Assembly: GCA_947489195.1 (NCBI GenBank)
Contig: CANLCT010000024.1
Coordinates: 1 to 60,075 of the forward strand
Direction: 5' to 3'
DNA length: 60,075 bases
Origin: an uncultured Aquimarina sp.
GTDB lineage: Bacteria > Bacteroidota > Bacteroidia > Flavobacteriales > Flavobacteriaceae
Of this stretch, positions 44,151 to 53,660 are shown piece after piece; within the stretch, counting starts at the first letter, position 1; each line of letters starts with the position of its first letter. The notes under the pieces were generated by a model. The model did no database searches and was not told where the DNA came from. It was given only the letters and a program-made list of their open reading frames with translations. Made by a program: the position numbers and the translations under genes.

Positions 44151-45209
44151 ATGAATGTAATTACAAAATGTATTGTATTAGTATTGAGCATAAATATGCA
44201 ATTAATGCATGGTCAAGACACTATTCAGAGTGTTGAAAATCAATTAAAAATAAATAAATCGAAAATTTTAAAAGATGAAATAAAAAAACAAGAGCGTGAA
44301 TTTTTAAAGCAAGAAGTAGCTGCTATAGATGAATTGTTTAGTAAAAAAGAAATAACTAAAGAACAAGCCGCGGCACTAAAAATGGAAGCGGCAAAAAAGA
44401 GAGCTCTTAATATTGATAATAGAATAGCGATAATAGAAAATAAAATTTCACTTATTGATCGGAATCAAAAAGATGTTAATTATAAGGGGCTAATTATAGA
44501 AGATTCGTTGAAAGGGGTTTTTAATAATATCGATTGTGAATCTGGTGATCAAGAAGAAAAAGAGAAGGATAAACGTATTAAAAGTGGTTTAGTATTAGCT
44601 TTTGGTTTTAATAATGCGCTTATTGATGGCATTGATTTAGGGGATTCGCCTTATAAGTTTGCGGGGTCCCGTTTTTTTGAAATTGGTTGGGCTTGGAAAG
44701 CAAGGGTTTTTGAACATACTAATTTTATGAGGTTTCGCTATGGAGTATCAATGCAAATAAATAGATTAAAACCTGATGATAATAAGTTCTTTGTGCAGCA
44801 AGGAAATGAAACAGTATTGCAAGAATTTCCAAGTGATCTTAAAAAATCTAAATTAACGATGACAAATTTAGTGTTGCCCTTACATTTTGAGTTTGGTCCA
44901 TCAAAGAAAGAAGAAAAAGAAACCTTTATAAAATATTCAACAAAAAGTAAATTTAAAATTGGTTTAGGAGGTTATGCTGGGTTCAATATAGGAACAAGGC
45001 AAAAATTAAAGTTTAAGCAAGATGGAGAAAGGGTGAGAGAGCGACAAAAAAGAGATTTTAATAGAACAAAATTGGTCTATGGATTAAGTAGTTATGTGTC
45101 ATTGGGAGGGGCATCACTGTATGCTAAATATGATTTGTCTCCCATTTTTAAAAATCAAGATGTAGATCAAAATAATATATCTATTGGTCTTCGCTTTGAT
45201 ATAGATTAA
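44151..45209 (+). CDS. PorT-like outer-membrane beta-barrel protein
   Basis: 352 residues: signal peptide (to ~22, MQLMHGQD), a charged coiled-coil region (~25-110, IKKQEREFLKQEVAAIDELF), then an eight-strand-like barrel (~145-352; GLVLAFGFNNALIDG, WKARVFEHTNFMRFRYGVSM, ending NISIGLRFDID). This is the common Bacteroidetes small-barrel (outer membrane protein beta-barrel domain) design. It follows the sigma/anti-sigma pair by 144 nt and is plausibly their target or a co-regulated envelope protein. Confidence 0.75.
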   Translation: MNVITKCIVLVLSINMQLMHGQDTIQSVENQLKINKSKILKDEIKKQEREFLKQEVAAIDELFSKKEITKEQAAALKMEAAKKRALNIDNRIAIIENKISLIDRNQKDVNYKGLIIEDSLKGVFNNIDCESGDQEEKEKDKRIKSGLVLAFGFNNALIDGIDLGDSPYKFAGSRFFEIGWAWKARVFEHTNFMRFRYGVSMQINRLKPDDNKFFVQQGNETVLQEFPSDLKKSKLTMTNLVLPLHFEFGPSKKEEKETFIKYSTKSKFKIGLGGYAGFNIGTRQKLKFKQDGERVRERQKRDFNRTKLVYGLSSYVSLGGASLYAKYDLSPIFKNQDVDQNNISIGLRFDID

Positions 45210-45360
45210 AAATAGAGTACTAGTACTTTTTCTTAAATTAGTTGAGGTGTTGTTATTGTATTCTCTTCGCTTAATGTAGTATAAAATAATTTAAATTCGA
45301 ATTCTTAGGTTGTCTAACTTGTATAATTAGTTTTTAGTCTTCTAGCAGTATATACATTAA

Positions 45361-45390
45361 AAAAAATCGAGATTTTATTCTCGATTTTTT
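45361..45390 (+). terminator. Terminator of the sigma/anti-sigma/barrel unit
   Basis: Perfect 12-bp stem (45361-45372 with 45379-45390) with T-run. Confidence 0.9.
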
Positions 45391-45576
45391 TTGTCATTAT
45401 CAAATTCAAGATTTCGTTTAAATGTATTTAAAATTCGTTTAAATGTTTTGTTTCATTTAGTAATTTTTCAGTTAAATAATATTTTATTGAATAGTCTTTA
45501 CAAATTTATATTGTAATTTTTTTTAATTTTTATACAAGTTTATTATTAAATAGGCTTACAATTAAGATGAAAAATA

Positions 45577-45611
45577 ATAGATAAAATGCATTTATTATAG
45601 ATAAAATACAT
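45577..45611. promoter_or_regulatory. Direct repeat pair upstream of the type B surface protein
   Basis: ATAGATAAAATGCAT (45577-45591) and ATAGATAAAATACAT (45597-45611), one mismatch, exactly 20 bp apart, ~160 nt before the ATG. The spacing of about two helical turns suits a dimeric regulator, but AT-rich sequence yields such pairs by chance. Confidence 0.35.
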
Positions 45612-45768
45612 ATTTTTAATTACATTTAACATTAGTAATTGTATTAAAACACTGAAAATTAGTAATTTGCGATAAAAATGAGCTTTTTGTTTTTTTGCAT
45701 TATGTAAATGTTAATATAATTAGAGCATTTTTTTTCCATTTTAATGATAATATAGTCCCCCAAATGCT

Positions 45769-48700
45769 ATGATAAAAAATTACTTTGTAAATTTAATTAG
45801 TAAGAAAAAGATTTCTTTTTTTGTTTTGTTTTTACTTTTTGTAGGTATCGAAGCTTTTGCTCAATTTGATACAGAGTATTATTTACCACCTTTGTGGTCA
45901 ACCAATAATTCATTGACCAATACACCTACAAAATTATTGATTAGTACCACTTTTTCAGAAAGTGAGGTTACTATTAAAAATGCTCAAGGTTTGGTTTTTA
46001 GTGGCATCTTTACAGTGACTGAAGATCAACCTTTAACCATTGACTTATCAGTTATTTTAGGGAATACAAATATTTTTAATGAAATTGAAAATACTAAAGG
46101 TTTATTCATTACTGCAACTCGCCCAGTACAGATTGTTCATGTTAATGATTCTGACCATAATAAAACGTATACAGTTTTAAAAGGGAAAAGCGCCTTAGGG
46201 AAAAATTTTTATGCAGCTTCGCAAATAAATGTACTGGCAGAGCAGTATCGAAAAGATGAAACTCATTTTATTTCAGTAATGGCTACAGAAAATGATACTA
46301 ATGTAACAATACAGATGCCAGATGGAAAAGAGCTGGAGGGTATAGGGAACTCGATTACAATAAATCTTGATGCAAATGAAACTTATTTAGTTAAAAATGA
46401 AGCGGGAACTAATATTTCGAATAATATAACAGGGGCGCATATTAAAGCATCAAAAAATATAGCAGTAATATCTGGAGGGCAACATGTTAGGCAGAATAAA
46501 GGAATTGGAGGTGCAGCCGAAGGCGGAGTGGACCAATTAGTGCCGGTTAAAGTTTTAGGGACAGAATATATTTTAACCAGAGGTGGAACTGCTCTAGACT
46601 ATGCTATAGTAGTAGCAACAGAACCTAATACTAGTGTTTATTTGGATGGAGAACATCAAGAAATGAAAATTTTAAATTCTGGCGATTATTTAGAGGTTGA
46701 TTATTCTGAATCGACAAGGCGAAAAGGCTTTAGCCTTTTAGGTGCTCCACATTACATAAGTACGAATAAGCCTGTGTATGTATTTCATGTTTCTGGTTTA
46801 TTATCAGATGAAGTTGGAATGGCATTGCTGCCAACTGTAGGGTGTACAGGGAGTAAACGAATCAATTTCTTAAAGTTTGAGTCAGGAAAAAATATTGCTT
46901 CAGTAATTATAGAAAATAGTGGAATTTCAGACTTCTCATTTAATGGAAAAAAAATAGAAGAATTACATGTTACTCCAAAAGAAATACCAGGAAAAATAGG
47001 TTGGTCAATTGTTACAATTCCTGATGAAGAAATAAAAAAGTCTAATATAGCAATATCTCCAACTTCTTTTTTTCATTTAGGTTTGTTAGTGGCTTCTCCT
47101 GGTTCGGGAACTTATGGTATGTTATCTGGTTTTGAAAAAACAATAACAGCACTCGAGCCAAATACAAAGTTGCCTACTGATACTTATCAAATAAAAGCAG
47201 AATGTAATATGAGGGAAGCGAGTATAAATATTCCATTGACCTTGGATCTTTCATGTGGAGAAGGCGTGATAACTTCTGTAACAACTGAACAATCAGTAAG
47301 TAATGTAGATGTTTTAAAAGTTGATGCTTATAATTTTGAATTAAGTTATAAAGCAGGAACAAACTCAATTTTTTCAACAGATACACTTACAGTTCATTTT
47401 GAATCACGAAATAATGGTGTTTTTCAAGCATCAGGAAGTGTTAAAATAGCTATAGTTATTCCTCCAAATACTAATAAAGATGGAGATAATTTACCCGATT
47501 GTATTGATCCAGATGATGATAATGATGGTATTTTAGACATAACAGAGTACGCTCCGTTTGACATGGCTCCTTTTGGAGATGAAGATGGTGATGGAATACA
47601 AAATTTTCAAGATGTTTTAGATAATGGTGATTTTGGTGATCAATCTAAAACCAATTATACTGATGTTAATTTTGATAATATACCAGATATTTTTGATTTT
47701 GATGCTGATGGATTACCTAATCACCTTGATTTAGATGCAGATAATGATGGTATTCCTGATAATATAGAAGGACAATTAAGCGATACTTACTTGTTGCCAA
47801 GTAATATGGATGTAAATAATGACGGTATTGATGATAGCTATCCCGAAGGAATTAAAGTTGTAAATACAGTAAGTAGTACCCTACCAGACTTTTTAAATAA
47901 AGATTCGGATCAAGATGGTTTAGAAGATTTGGTTGAAGGGTTTTATTTTGAGAATAGTCAGATTTTATCAATGTTAATTGGAGATTCGGATCTAGATGGT
48001 TTGGATGACTTTTTTGATCTAGAAATCGGGAGTTTTAATTACCCAAATGGAGCGCAAGTACAATTAAATCCAGTAAAAGATTTAAAAAATACTGATGGCA
48101 CTGATGAGCCAAATTATAGAGATTTTGATGATGATAATGATCAGTTGAAAACTATAGAAGAAATTGTTTTGCAAACTGACCCAATTAATTTAGATACTGA
48201 TAATGATGGATTGAGTGATGGAGAAGAGGTGTTGGGTGTTGATAATGAATATACCCCTTTTATTACAACTGTTAAAAGTAATCCTAATGATATTTGCGAT
48301 CCCCTTAAGTTGGGAGTAAATTGTGATCAAGATGGTGATGGGAACATAAATAAGAATGATCCAAATCCAGAAAAGCCGGTGGCAGAAAATGATTTTATAG
48401 AAATTAAAGAAGGAACTAGAATTGAAACTTTTAATATTTTAGATAATGATGATTTTTTACCAGGTCAAAATATAAGTATTTATAATACAGAAATTGGAAC
48501 AGCTAAAGGTGAGGTTATTTTTGTGTCAAATAAAGGGGAGGTAAATTATACTCCAGTAGAAGGAGAAATAGGTGTGGTTACCATAGTTTATGAAGTGTGT
48601 AATACCGCTAATAACCCTCAAGTTTGTGCTACAGCAACTATAGAGATTACCATTGAAAAGGCAAAAAAATTAGTTGTTTATAATGCTGTTTCTCCTAATG

Positions 48701-49005
48701 GTGATGGATATAATGATTATTTTATTATTGAAGATATTACTAGTTTAGAAGATTTTCCATCAAATAATGTAATGATTTTTAATAGTAGAGGTGAGGTAGT
48801 GTACAAAGAATCTAATTATAAAGGTGATATACCAGAAAATTCTCAAACAGATTCAAGTAGGTCTTTTAGTGGCCTAGCTAAAAATGCACTCACGTATGCC
48901 GATAATGAAGAATTACCAAAAGGCACTTATTTTTATGAAATTAATTATACTATAGCTAATGGAAATACACAAACTAAAACAGGCTATCTGTATATGCATC
49001 GTTAG
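45769..49005 (+). CDS. Large T9SS type B surface protein with IgGFc-binding-like and thrombospondin type 3 domains
   Basis: 1078 residues. Signal peptide (to ~32, IEAFAQ). Residues ~35-460 resemble the IgGFc-binding protein N-terminal domain (VHVNDSDHNKTYTVLKG, VSGLLSDEVGMALLPTVGCT, ISGGQHVRQNKGIGG). Residues ~565-870 contain many calcium-binding thrombospondin type 3 motifs (DPDDDNDGILD, DADNDGIPDN, DTDNDGLSDGEE, DQDGDGNINKNDP). After a cadherin/Ig-like domain (NDFIEIKEGTRIETFNILDN) comes the gliding-motility-associated C-terminal domain (YNAVSPNGDGYNDYFIIED to KTGYLYMHR), a type B T9SS signal recognised by PorP/SprF-type partners. Likely a calcium-stiffened adhesin or stalk. No porP/sprF-like partner lies downstream, so it must use one elsewhere. 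Confidence 0.88.
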   Translation: MIKNYFVNLISKKKISFFVLFLLFVGIEAFAQFDTEYYLPPLWSTNNSLTNTPTKLLISTTFSESEVTIKNAQGLVFSGIFTVTEDQPLTIDLSVILGNTNIFNEIENTKGLFITATRPVQIVHVNDSDHNKTYTVLKGKSALGKNFYAASQINVLAEQYRKDETHFISVMATENDTNVTIQMPDGKELEGIGNSITINLDANETYLVKNEAGTNISNNITGAHIKASKNIAVISGGQHVRQNKGIGGAAEGGVDQLVPVKVLGTEYILTRGGTALDYAIVVATEPNTSVYLDGEHQEMKILNSGDYLEVDYSESTRRKGFSLLGAPHYISTNKPVYVFHVSGLLSDEVGMALLPTVGCTGSKRINFLKFESGKNIASVIIENSGISDFSFNGKKIEELHVTPKEIPGKIGWSIVTIPDEEIKKSNIAISPTSFFHLGLLVASPGSGTYGMLSGFEKTITALEPNTKLPTDTYQIKAECNMREASINIPLTLDLSCGEGVITSVTTEQSVSNVDVLKVDAYNFELSYKAGTNSIFSTDTLTVHFESRNNGVFQASGSVKIAIVIPPNTNKDGDNLPDCIDPDDDNDGILDITEYAPFDMAPFGDEDGDGIQNFQDVLDNGDFGDQSKTNYTDVNFDNIPDIFDFDADGLPNHLDLDADNDGIPDNIEGQLSDTYLLPSNMDVNNDGIDDSYPEGIKVVNTVSSTLPDFLNKDSDQDGLEDLVEGFYFENSQILSMLIGDSDLDGLDDFFDLEIGSFNYPNGAQVQLNPVKDLKNTDGTDEPNYRDFDDDNDQLKTIEEIVLQTDPINLDTDNDGLSDGEEVLGVDNEYTPFITTVKSNPNDICDPLKLGVNCDQDGDGNINKNDPNPEKPVAENDFIEIKEGTRIETFNILDNDDFLPGQNISIYNTEIGTAKGEVIFVSNKGEVNYTPVEGEIGVVTIVYEVCNTANNPQVCATATIEITIEKAKKLVVYNAVSPNGDGYNDYFIIEDITSLEDFPSNNVMIFNSRGEVVYKESNYKGDIPENSQTDSSRSFSGLAKNALTYADNEELPKGTYFYEINYTIANGNTQTKTGYLYMHR

Positions 49006-49024
49006 TTTTAAGTTGTTGGTTGTG

Positions 49025-49054
49025 AGATTTTTTTGAAGAATTCAAAAAAAATCT
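49025..49054. terminator. Shared terminator between convergent genes
   Basis: Inverted repeat AGATTTTTTTGAA / TTCAAAAAAAATCT around GAA, lying 20 nt after the 45769-49005 stop and 6 nt past that of the convergent binding-protein gene. Confidence 0.7.
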
Positions 49055-49059
49055 AAAAT

Positions 49060-50679
49060 CTATTTTCTAATAGTTTTTCGAGCTGTTTTTAAGAATAGAA
49101 AATTTTGAGGATTTTTAGGAATACCGGAAACATTATTTTGAGTAAAACGAACAAATTCATCATAATATAAAGGAATAATTGGAGCCTCTGCTATTAGTAT
49201 GGAATCCATTTTTTGGTATAACAGTTTACGTTCGTCTAGATTGGGAATCATAAAACTATCCTCATACAATTTATCGAAAGTTTTGTTTTTAAAATGAGTG
49301 TAATTAGGGCCATTAGGAGTAAAATTTTGGCTGTAGTATGGAAGCATAAAATTTTCTGCATCTGGGTAATCGGCAATCCAACTGGCTCTAAAAAGTTCAA
49401 GTTTTCCAGAATGTTTCTGTTTTCTTAGTGTAGGTGCAGGCATTACATCAACCTTAACTACGACACCTATTTTTTGTAATTCACGCTGAATAAATTCGCA
49501 TAAACTTACATAGTCAGAAACTGTTGCTAACCGAATACTAGGACGAGTATCATTGGTTTCCTGAATGTATTTTTTTAAATATTTTTTAGCCAAATCTTGA
49601 TTGTAATGAAAGCCTTTTTCGCCATTGTAACCTTCGATACCCATAGGAATAAAACCGCCGAGGGCAGGGGTGCCAATGCCATTTCTAAGATACGTAATCA
49701 TAGCTTTGCGGTCAAATCCATAATTAATAGCTTTGCGCAAATTGATATTTTGTATTGGTGCTTGTTTTTTTTCAAGATAAAAGCCAATGTATACAGAATT
49801 TAAAAAAGGACTTTTATCTAAAATGATGCGATCCCTATAATTGGGTTGTAGTTTCCCAGTTTGTGTTAATAAATCATCTTTAAAAGAGCTGTCAATGTCA
49901 TTCATTAAATCTAAATTCCCTTGAATAAATTGAAGGAATTCACTTTGTTTATCGGGTAAAAAAGTAATAGCAACAGCTTCTAAATAGGGGAGTTGTACTC
50001 CGTTTTTGTCTTTTTCAAAGTATAAGGGGTTTTTTCTAAATACAAGTTTTGTGTTTTCTTCCCAGGCTTTAAATTGGAAGGGTCCTGTGCCTACGGGGTT
50101 TCTTCTAAATTCGTTTCCATAATAAGCAACAATTTCTTTAGGTAATACAGAACAATAACGCATACTTAATAAACCTAAATAGGCAGGGAAAGCTTGCTTC
50201 AAGTTAATTTGGAAAAGGGTATCATTAATAGCTTCGTAATTTTCAACTTTGTCTAAAACCCAACTTCCGGGTGAAGCTACTTTGGGATCTTTTAGGCGAT
50301 CAAAACTATAAGTAAAATCACTTGCAATTACTGTTCTGGTGCTATCTTTTGTGTTAAATTGAAAGTGTTTATGAAAATAAACATCATTACGTAATGTAAA
50401 TGTATAGGTTTTTAAATCTTCAGAAATTGTCCAACTTTTGGCAATATCAGGTACAATTTTTAACTGTTCATCTAGTTGAACTAAGCTGTTGTATAGTTGA
50501 TTTGTGCCCCAAATATTTTCTTTGTTTCTGGCAAAAGCAGGGTCTAAGGTTGTTATATTGGCGCTTTCGTTGTATCTAAAAACTAGGTGATCTCGATTTT
50601 TAGTTGGTGGATTTACACAATTGATACATAATAGTGCACTAAAAAATAAAAAGAGTAGAGGGAACAGCGTAGTTTTCAA
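49060..50679 (-). CDS. ABC transporter solute-binding protein, family 5 (oligopeptide type)
   Basis: 539 residues of the SBP_bac_5 family (TLDPAFARNKENIWGTNQLY, IVPDIAKSWTISEDLKTYTF, NPVGTGPFQFKAW, NLRKAINYGFDRKAMI, WIADYPDAENFMLPYYS). The N-terminus is a hydrophobic leader with Cys18 and Cys21 in ALLCINC; neither gives a perfect lipobox, but a lipoprotein is likely. It should capture peptides or similar in the periplasm. No permease or ATPase genes are adjacent, so it is an orphan that must share a transporter or act as a sensor. Confidence 0.9.
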   Translation of the reverse strand: MKTTLFPLLFLFFSALLCINCVNPPTKNRDHLVFRYNESANITTLDPAFARNKENIWGTNQLYNSLVQLDEQLKIVPDIAKSWTISEDLKTYTFTLRNDVYFHKHFQFNTKDSTRTVIASDFTYSFDRLKDPKVASPGSWVLDKVENYEAINDTLFQINLKQAFPAYLGLLSMRYCSVLPKEIVAYYGNEFRRNPVGTGPFQFKAWEENTKLVFRKNPLYFEKDKNGVQLPYLEAVAITFLPDKQSEFLQFIQGNLDLMNDIDSSFKDDLLTQTGKLQPNYRDRIILDKSPFLNSVYIGFYLEKKQAPIQNINLRKAINYGFDRKAMITYLRNGIGTPALGGFIPMGIEGYNGEKGFHYNQDLAKKYLKKYIQETNDTRPSIRLATVSDYVSLCEFIQRELQKIGVVVKVDVMPAPTLRKQKHSGKLELFRASWIADYPDAENFMLPYYSQNFTPNGPNYTHFKNKTFDKLYEDSFMIPNLDERKLLYQKMDSILIAEAPIIPLYYDEFVRFTQNNVSGIPKNPQNFLFLKTARKTIRK

Positions 50680-50775
50680 TTTTTTAAAAGGATTATTGTT
50701 GGTATATTTGCAGTCCTAAAAAAGGAAACAATATTACTAATAAGTAGTAAAGATAATAGATAGGACTAAATATTT

Positions 50776-52140
50776 ATGGCTCAGCCCAAAAAAGTAGCAT
50801 TTTATACCTTGGGGTGTAAATTGAATTTTTCAGAAACATCAACAATTGCTCGAAATATATCGAGCAAAGGTTTTGAACGGGTAGATTTTTCTGATCCAGC
50901 AGATTTATATGTAATAAATACTTGTTCGGTTACAGAAAATGCAGATAAGCGTTTTAAAACCATTGTTAAACAGGCTTTAAAGGCTAATGAACATGCTTTT
51001 GTTGCTGCTGTGGGGTGTTATGCTCAATTAAAACCAGAAGAATTGGTTGCTGTTGATGGTGTGGATTTGGTGCTTGGAGCGACAGAAAAATTTAATATTG
51101 TAAATTATATTGATGATTTGACAAAAACGGACGAAGGAGCAGTACATTCTTGCGAAATTGAAGAGGCTGATTTTTATGTTGGATCATATTCTATAGGTGA
51201 TAGAACTAGAGCTTTTTTAAAAGTTCAAGATGGATGTGATTATAAATGTACTTACTGTACCATTCCATTAGCTCGCGGAATTTCGCGTAGCGATACCTTA
51301 GAAAATGTGCTAAAAAATGCTGCAGAAATTAGCGCTAAAGGTATTAAAGAAATTGTGTTAACCGGAGTTAATATTGGTGATTATGGAAAAGGAGAATTTG
51401 GAAATAAAAAGCATGAGCATACTTTTTTTGAATTAGTGCAAGCTTTAGATGCAATTAAAGGGATTGAACGTTTGCGAATTTCATCAATTGAGCCAAACTT
51501 GTTAAAGAACGAAACTATTGATTTTGTTTCGAAATCAAATAGCTTTGTGCCTCATTTTCATATACCATTACAGTCGGGGTCAGATACTTTATTAAAATTA
51601 ATGAGGCGTCGTTATTTAAGTAATGTATATGTAAATAGAGTTGAGCAAATAAAAACAATAATGCCGCATGCCTGTATTGGAGTAGATGTTATTGTGGGTT
51701 TTCCTGGTGAAACTGATGAGTTGTTTTTGGAAACATATAATTTTCTTAATGAATTGCCTATTTCTTATTTACATGTGTTTACCTATTCGGAGCGCGAAAA
51801 TACAGAAGCAGCTATTATGAAAGGAGTAGTACCGGCCAAAATTCGCGCTAAGCGAAGTAAAATGCTCCGTGGCTTATCGGTGAAAAAACGAAGGGCTTTT
51901 TATGAATCGCAATTAGGAAGTGAACGCAGTGTGTTATTTGAAGCAGAAAACAAAGAAGGATATATTATTGGATTTACTGAAAATTATGTAAAAGTAAAAG
52001 CCCCATGGAATCCAGAATTAGTAAATACATTGCAGCAAGTGAAATTACTTGAAATTACTGAAGACGGTTTAGTAAGTGTTGATTTTGTTCATTCATTTAA
52101 AAAAGAAACTGCTTCTATAAAAAAAGCATTAGGTTTATAA
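50776..52140 (+). CDS. mtaB: tRNA N6-threonylcarbamoyladenosine (t6A37) methylthiotransferase
   Basis: 454 residues. The N-terminal UPF0004 domain holds three cluster cysteines (FYTLGCKLNFSE, VINTCSVTENAD, AAVGCYAQLKPEE); the radical-SAM domain has CDYKCTYCTIPLARG (CxxxCxxC), and a TRAM-like C-terminal region follows. The YTLGCKLNFSE start distinguishes MtaB from MiaB and RimO. It adds a methylthio group to t6A37 in ANN-decoding tRNAs. A TATATTTG -7 box lies at 50703-50710. Confidence 0.94.
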   Translation: MAQPKKVAFYTLGCKLNFSETSTIARNISSKGFERVDFSDPADLYVINTCSVTENADKRFKTIVKQALKANEHAFVAAVGCYAQLKPEELVAVDGVDLVLGATEKFNIVNYIDDLTKTDEGAVHSCEIEEADFYVGSYSIGDRTRAFLKVQDGCDYKCTYCTIPLARGISRSDTLENVLKNAAEISAKGIKEIVLTGVNIGDYGKGEFGNKKHEHTFFELVQALDAIKGIERLRISSIEPNLLKNETIDFVSKSNSFVPHFHIPLQSGSDTLLKLMRRRYLSNVYVNRVEQIKTIMPHACIGVDVIVGFPGETDELFLETYNFLNELPISYLHVFTYSERENTEAAIMKGVVPAKIRAKRSKMLRGLSVKKRRAFYESQLGSERSVLFEAENKEGYIIGFTENYVKVKAPWNPELVNTLQQVKLLEITEDGLVSVDFVHSFKKETASIKKALGL

Positions 52141-52207
52141 AAGCAATAGTTTCTCTTTTTAATAAGGGCAAAAAAGGAAATCAGTAAATAAAAATTATGC
52201 AATTTAT

Positions 52208-52510
52208 TTAAAGACTCATGCCTACAGGTAGGAGTGCTTTGTATTTTCTTCTATTCTTTTTGAAATAACTAGCAATTTTAGGACAGGTAGGCACCATTCT
52301 GGTATTGCGTTGGTCAATAATTTCAAAAACATTTTTAATAAATAGCTCGTCGTAACCTTCGTTTATTAACGATTCATCAATTATGAGTTTAGTTAAAAAA
52401 ACACTACGTGGTTGCGTAGCATATTCTATTACGGCTTTTTTATTTCCAATAGTAGTTTCAAATTGTCTTAAAAATTCATTGTCATTTACTTCAAGTACTA
52501 TTGTTTCCAT
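52208..52510 (-). CDS. Small GNAT-like protein (YidJ/N-acetyltransferase type)
   Basis: 100 residues with the layout of the short one-domain GNAT family: an opening strand pair (AVIEYATQPRSVFLTKLIID) and the conserved VPTCPKIASYFKKNRRKYKALL ending, equivalent to the PxCPYVxxYxxxHxEYxxL of that family. The acetyl-CoA loop, usually (Q/R)GxG(I/V)A, is replaced by INEGYDELF, so cofactor binding may be lost. Convergent with mtaB, monocistronic. Confidence 0.7.
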   Translation of the reverse strand: METIVLEVNDNEFLRQFETTIGNKKAVIEYATQPRSVFLTKLIIDESLINEGYDELFIKNVFEIIDQRNTRMVPTCPKIASYFKKNRRKYKALLPVGMSL

Positions 52511-52887
52511 TATGTAAATTTTTATTATATGTGCTATAAAATATTAATGAGCGTACTGTTAAGTGTAGGAGGGATTTGTAAATTTGAGGATTTTGTAAGA
52601 GTTTATAAATTTATAATTTGCATTATATGTGATTTTTAAATAAGGTTACTCTTTTAGTAATTAGTTACTTAACGTATTTTTTTGATTTATAGTATATGTA
52701 TGTTATTTTTTAACATTTAATTACAAAGAACAAATAGATGGTTTTAGCTAATAAGCTGTTTATTTATTAAATAAAATGTAAATAAATACGTATAGCTTTT
52801 GTCTAAAAAAGAATTGATTTGTAAATCAAAAATTAATTATTTTGAAATTTAAATAAAACTGTTAAAGATTAATTTTAGGATTATAAA
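52511..52887. other. Non-coding AT-rich gap
   Basis: No gene or clear RNA structure is seen between the GNAT-like gene and the promoter at 52888. Confidence 0.4.
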
Positions 52888-52914
52888 TTGATGTTTAAAG
52901 TTTGAATAATTTTG
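52888..52914 (+). promoter_or_regulatory. Promoter of the hydrolase gene
   Basis: TTG (52888-52890), 16-nt spacer, TAATTTTG (52907-52914); the spacer is one base shorter than the usual range. Confidence 0.6.
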
Positions 52915-52959
52915 TATTGGATTTACTAAAAATAGAAGCCAAAAATCTTAATATAGATA

Positions 52960-53613
52960 ATGAATAAAAAGCCTATACATATATATTTTGTACCTGGTAT
53001 GTCGGCTAACGAAACTATTTTCGAAGCCATTAAATTACCAGATCACTACATTACTCATGTAATTCCATGGAAAATGCCCAATAAAAAGGAAGAAATTAGT
53101 GTATATGCTAAACGGATGGCCGCTGAGGTAACAGAACCGAATGCCGTATTGTTAGGTGTTTCATTTGGAGGTTTAATAGTACAAGAGATGAGTCGTTTTC
53201 TTAAGCTAAGAAAATTAATTATAGTATCGAGCATAAAAACCAAACATGAATTACCTGCAAGTTTTAAAACACTTCGAAAAAGCAAATTATATAAAGTATT
53301 ACCAACATCATTAGTAGATTTTGATTGGCAAAAACTTTTTAGAACAAAAGGTTCAAAAAAAATAGCTACTATATATAGGAAATACTTAACGGTTACCAAT
53401 AAACAGTACATGGATTGGTCTATAGAAAAAGTGTTGTGTTGGCAACAAGAAAAACCTATTAAAGATTGTATTCACATTCATGGAGAAAAAGATGTGGTAT
53501 TTCCTATAAAAAATATTAGTGATTGTATTAGAATACCTAATGGATCACATGTAATTATATTGAGTAGGGCCCGTTGGTTTAACTTAAATTTACCAAAATT
53601 AATAGAAACCTAA
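52960..53613 (+). CDS. Alpha/beta hydrolase
   Basis: 217 residues with a nucleophile elbow GVSFGG (Ser ~68), IYFVPGMSANETIF oxyanion-type start, an acidic residue in HIHGEKDVVFP and His in NGSHVIILSRA, completing a plausible Ser-Asp-His triad. Substrate unknown. It lies 48 nt upstream of the lytic transglycosylase and may be co-transcribed with it. Confidence 0.83.
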   Translation: MNKKPIHIYFVPGMSANETIFEAIKLPDHYITHVIPWKMPNKKEEISVYAKRMAAEVTEPNAVLLGVSFGGLIVQEMSRFLKLRKLIIVSSIKTKHELPASFKTLRKSKLYKVLPTSLVDFDWQKLFRTKGSKKIATIYRKYLTVTNKQYMDWSIEKVLCWQQEKPIKDCIHIHGEKDVVFPIKNISDCIRIPNGSHVIILSRARWFNLNLPKLIET

Positions 53614-53660
53614 TTTTTATTGGTTTTTCTTTATTGTATCTTGTAAATAAATATTTTTTA

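Larger units (their letters stand above)
45210..45768. other. 559-bp non-coding region before the T9SS type B gene
   Basis: Very AT-rich. It holds the terminator of the barrel gene (45361-45390) and a pair of 15-bp direct repeats (45577-45611). I see no gene. Confidence 0.5.
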
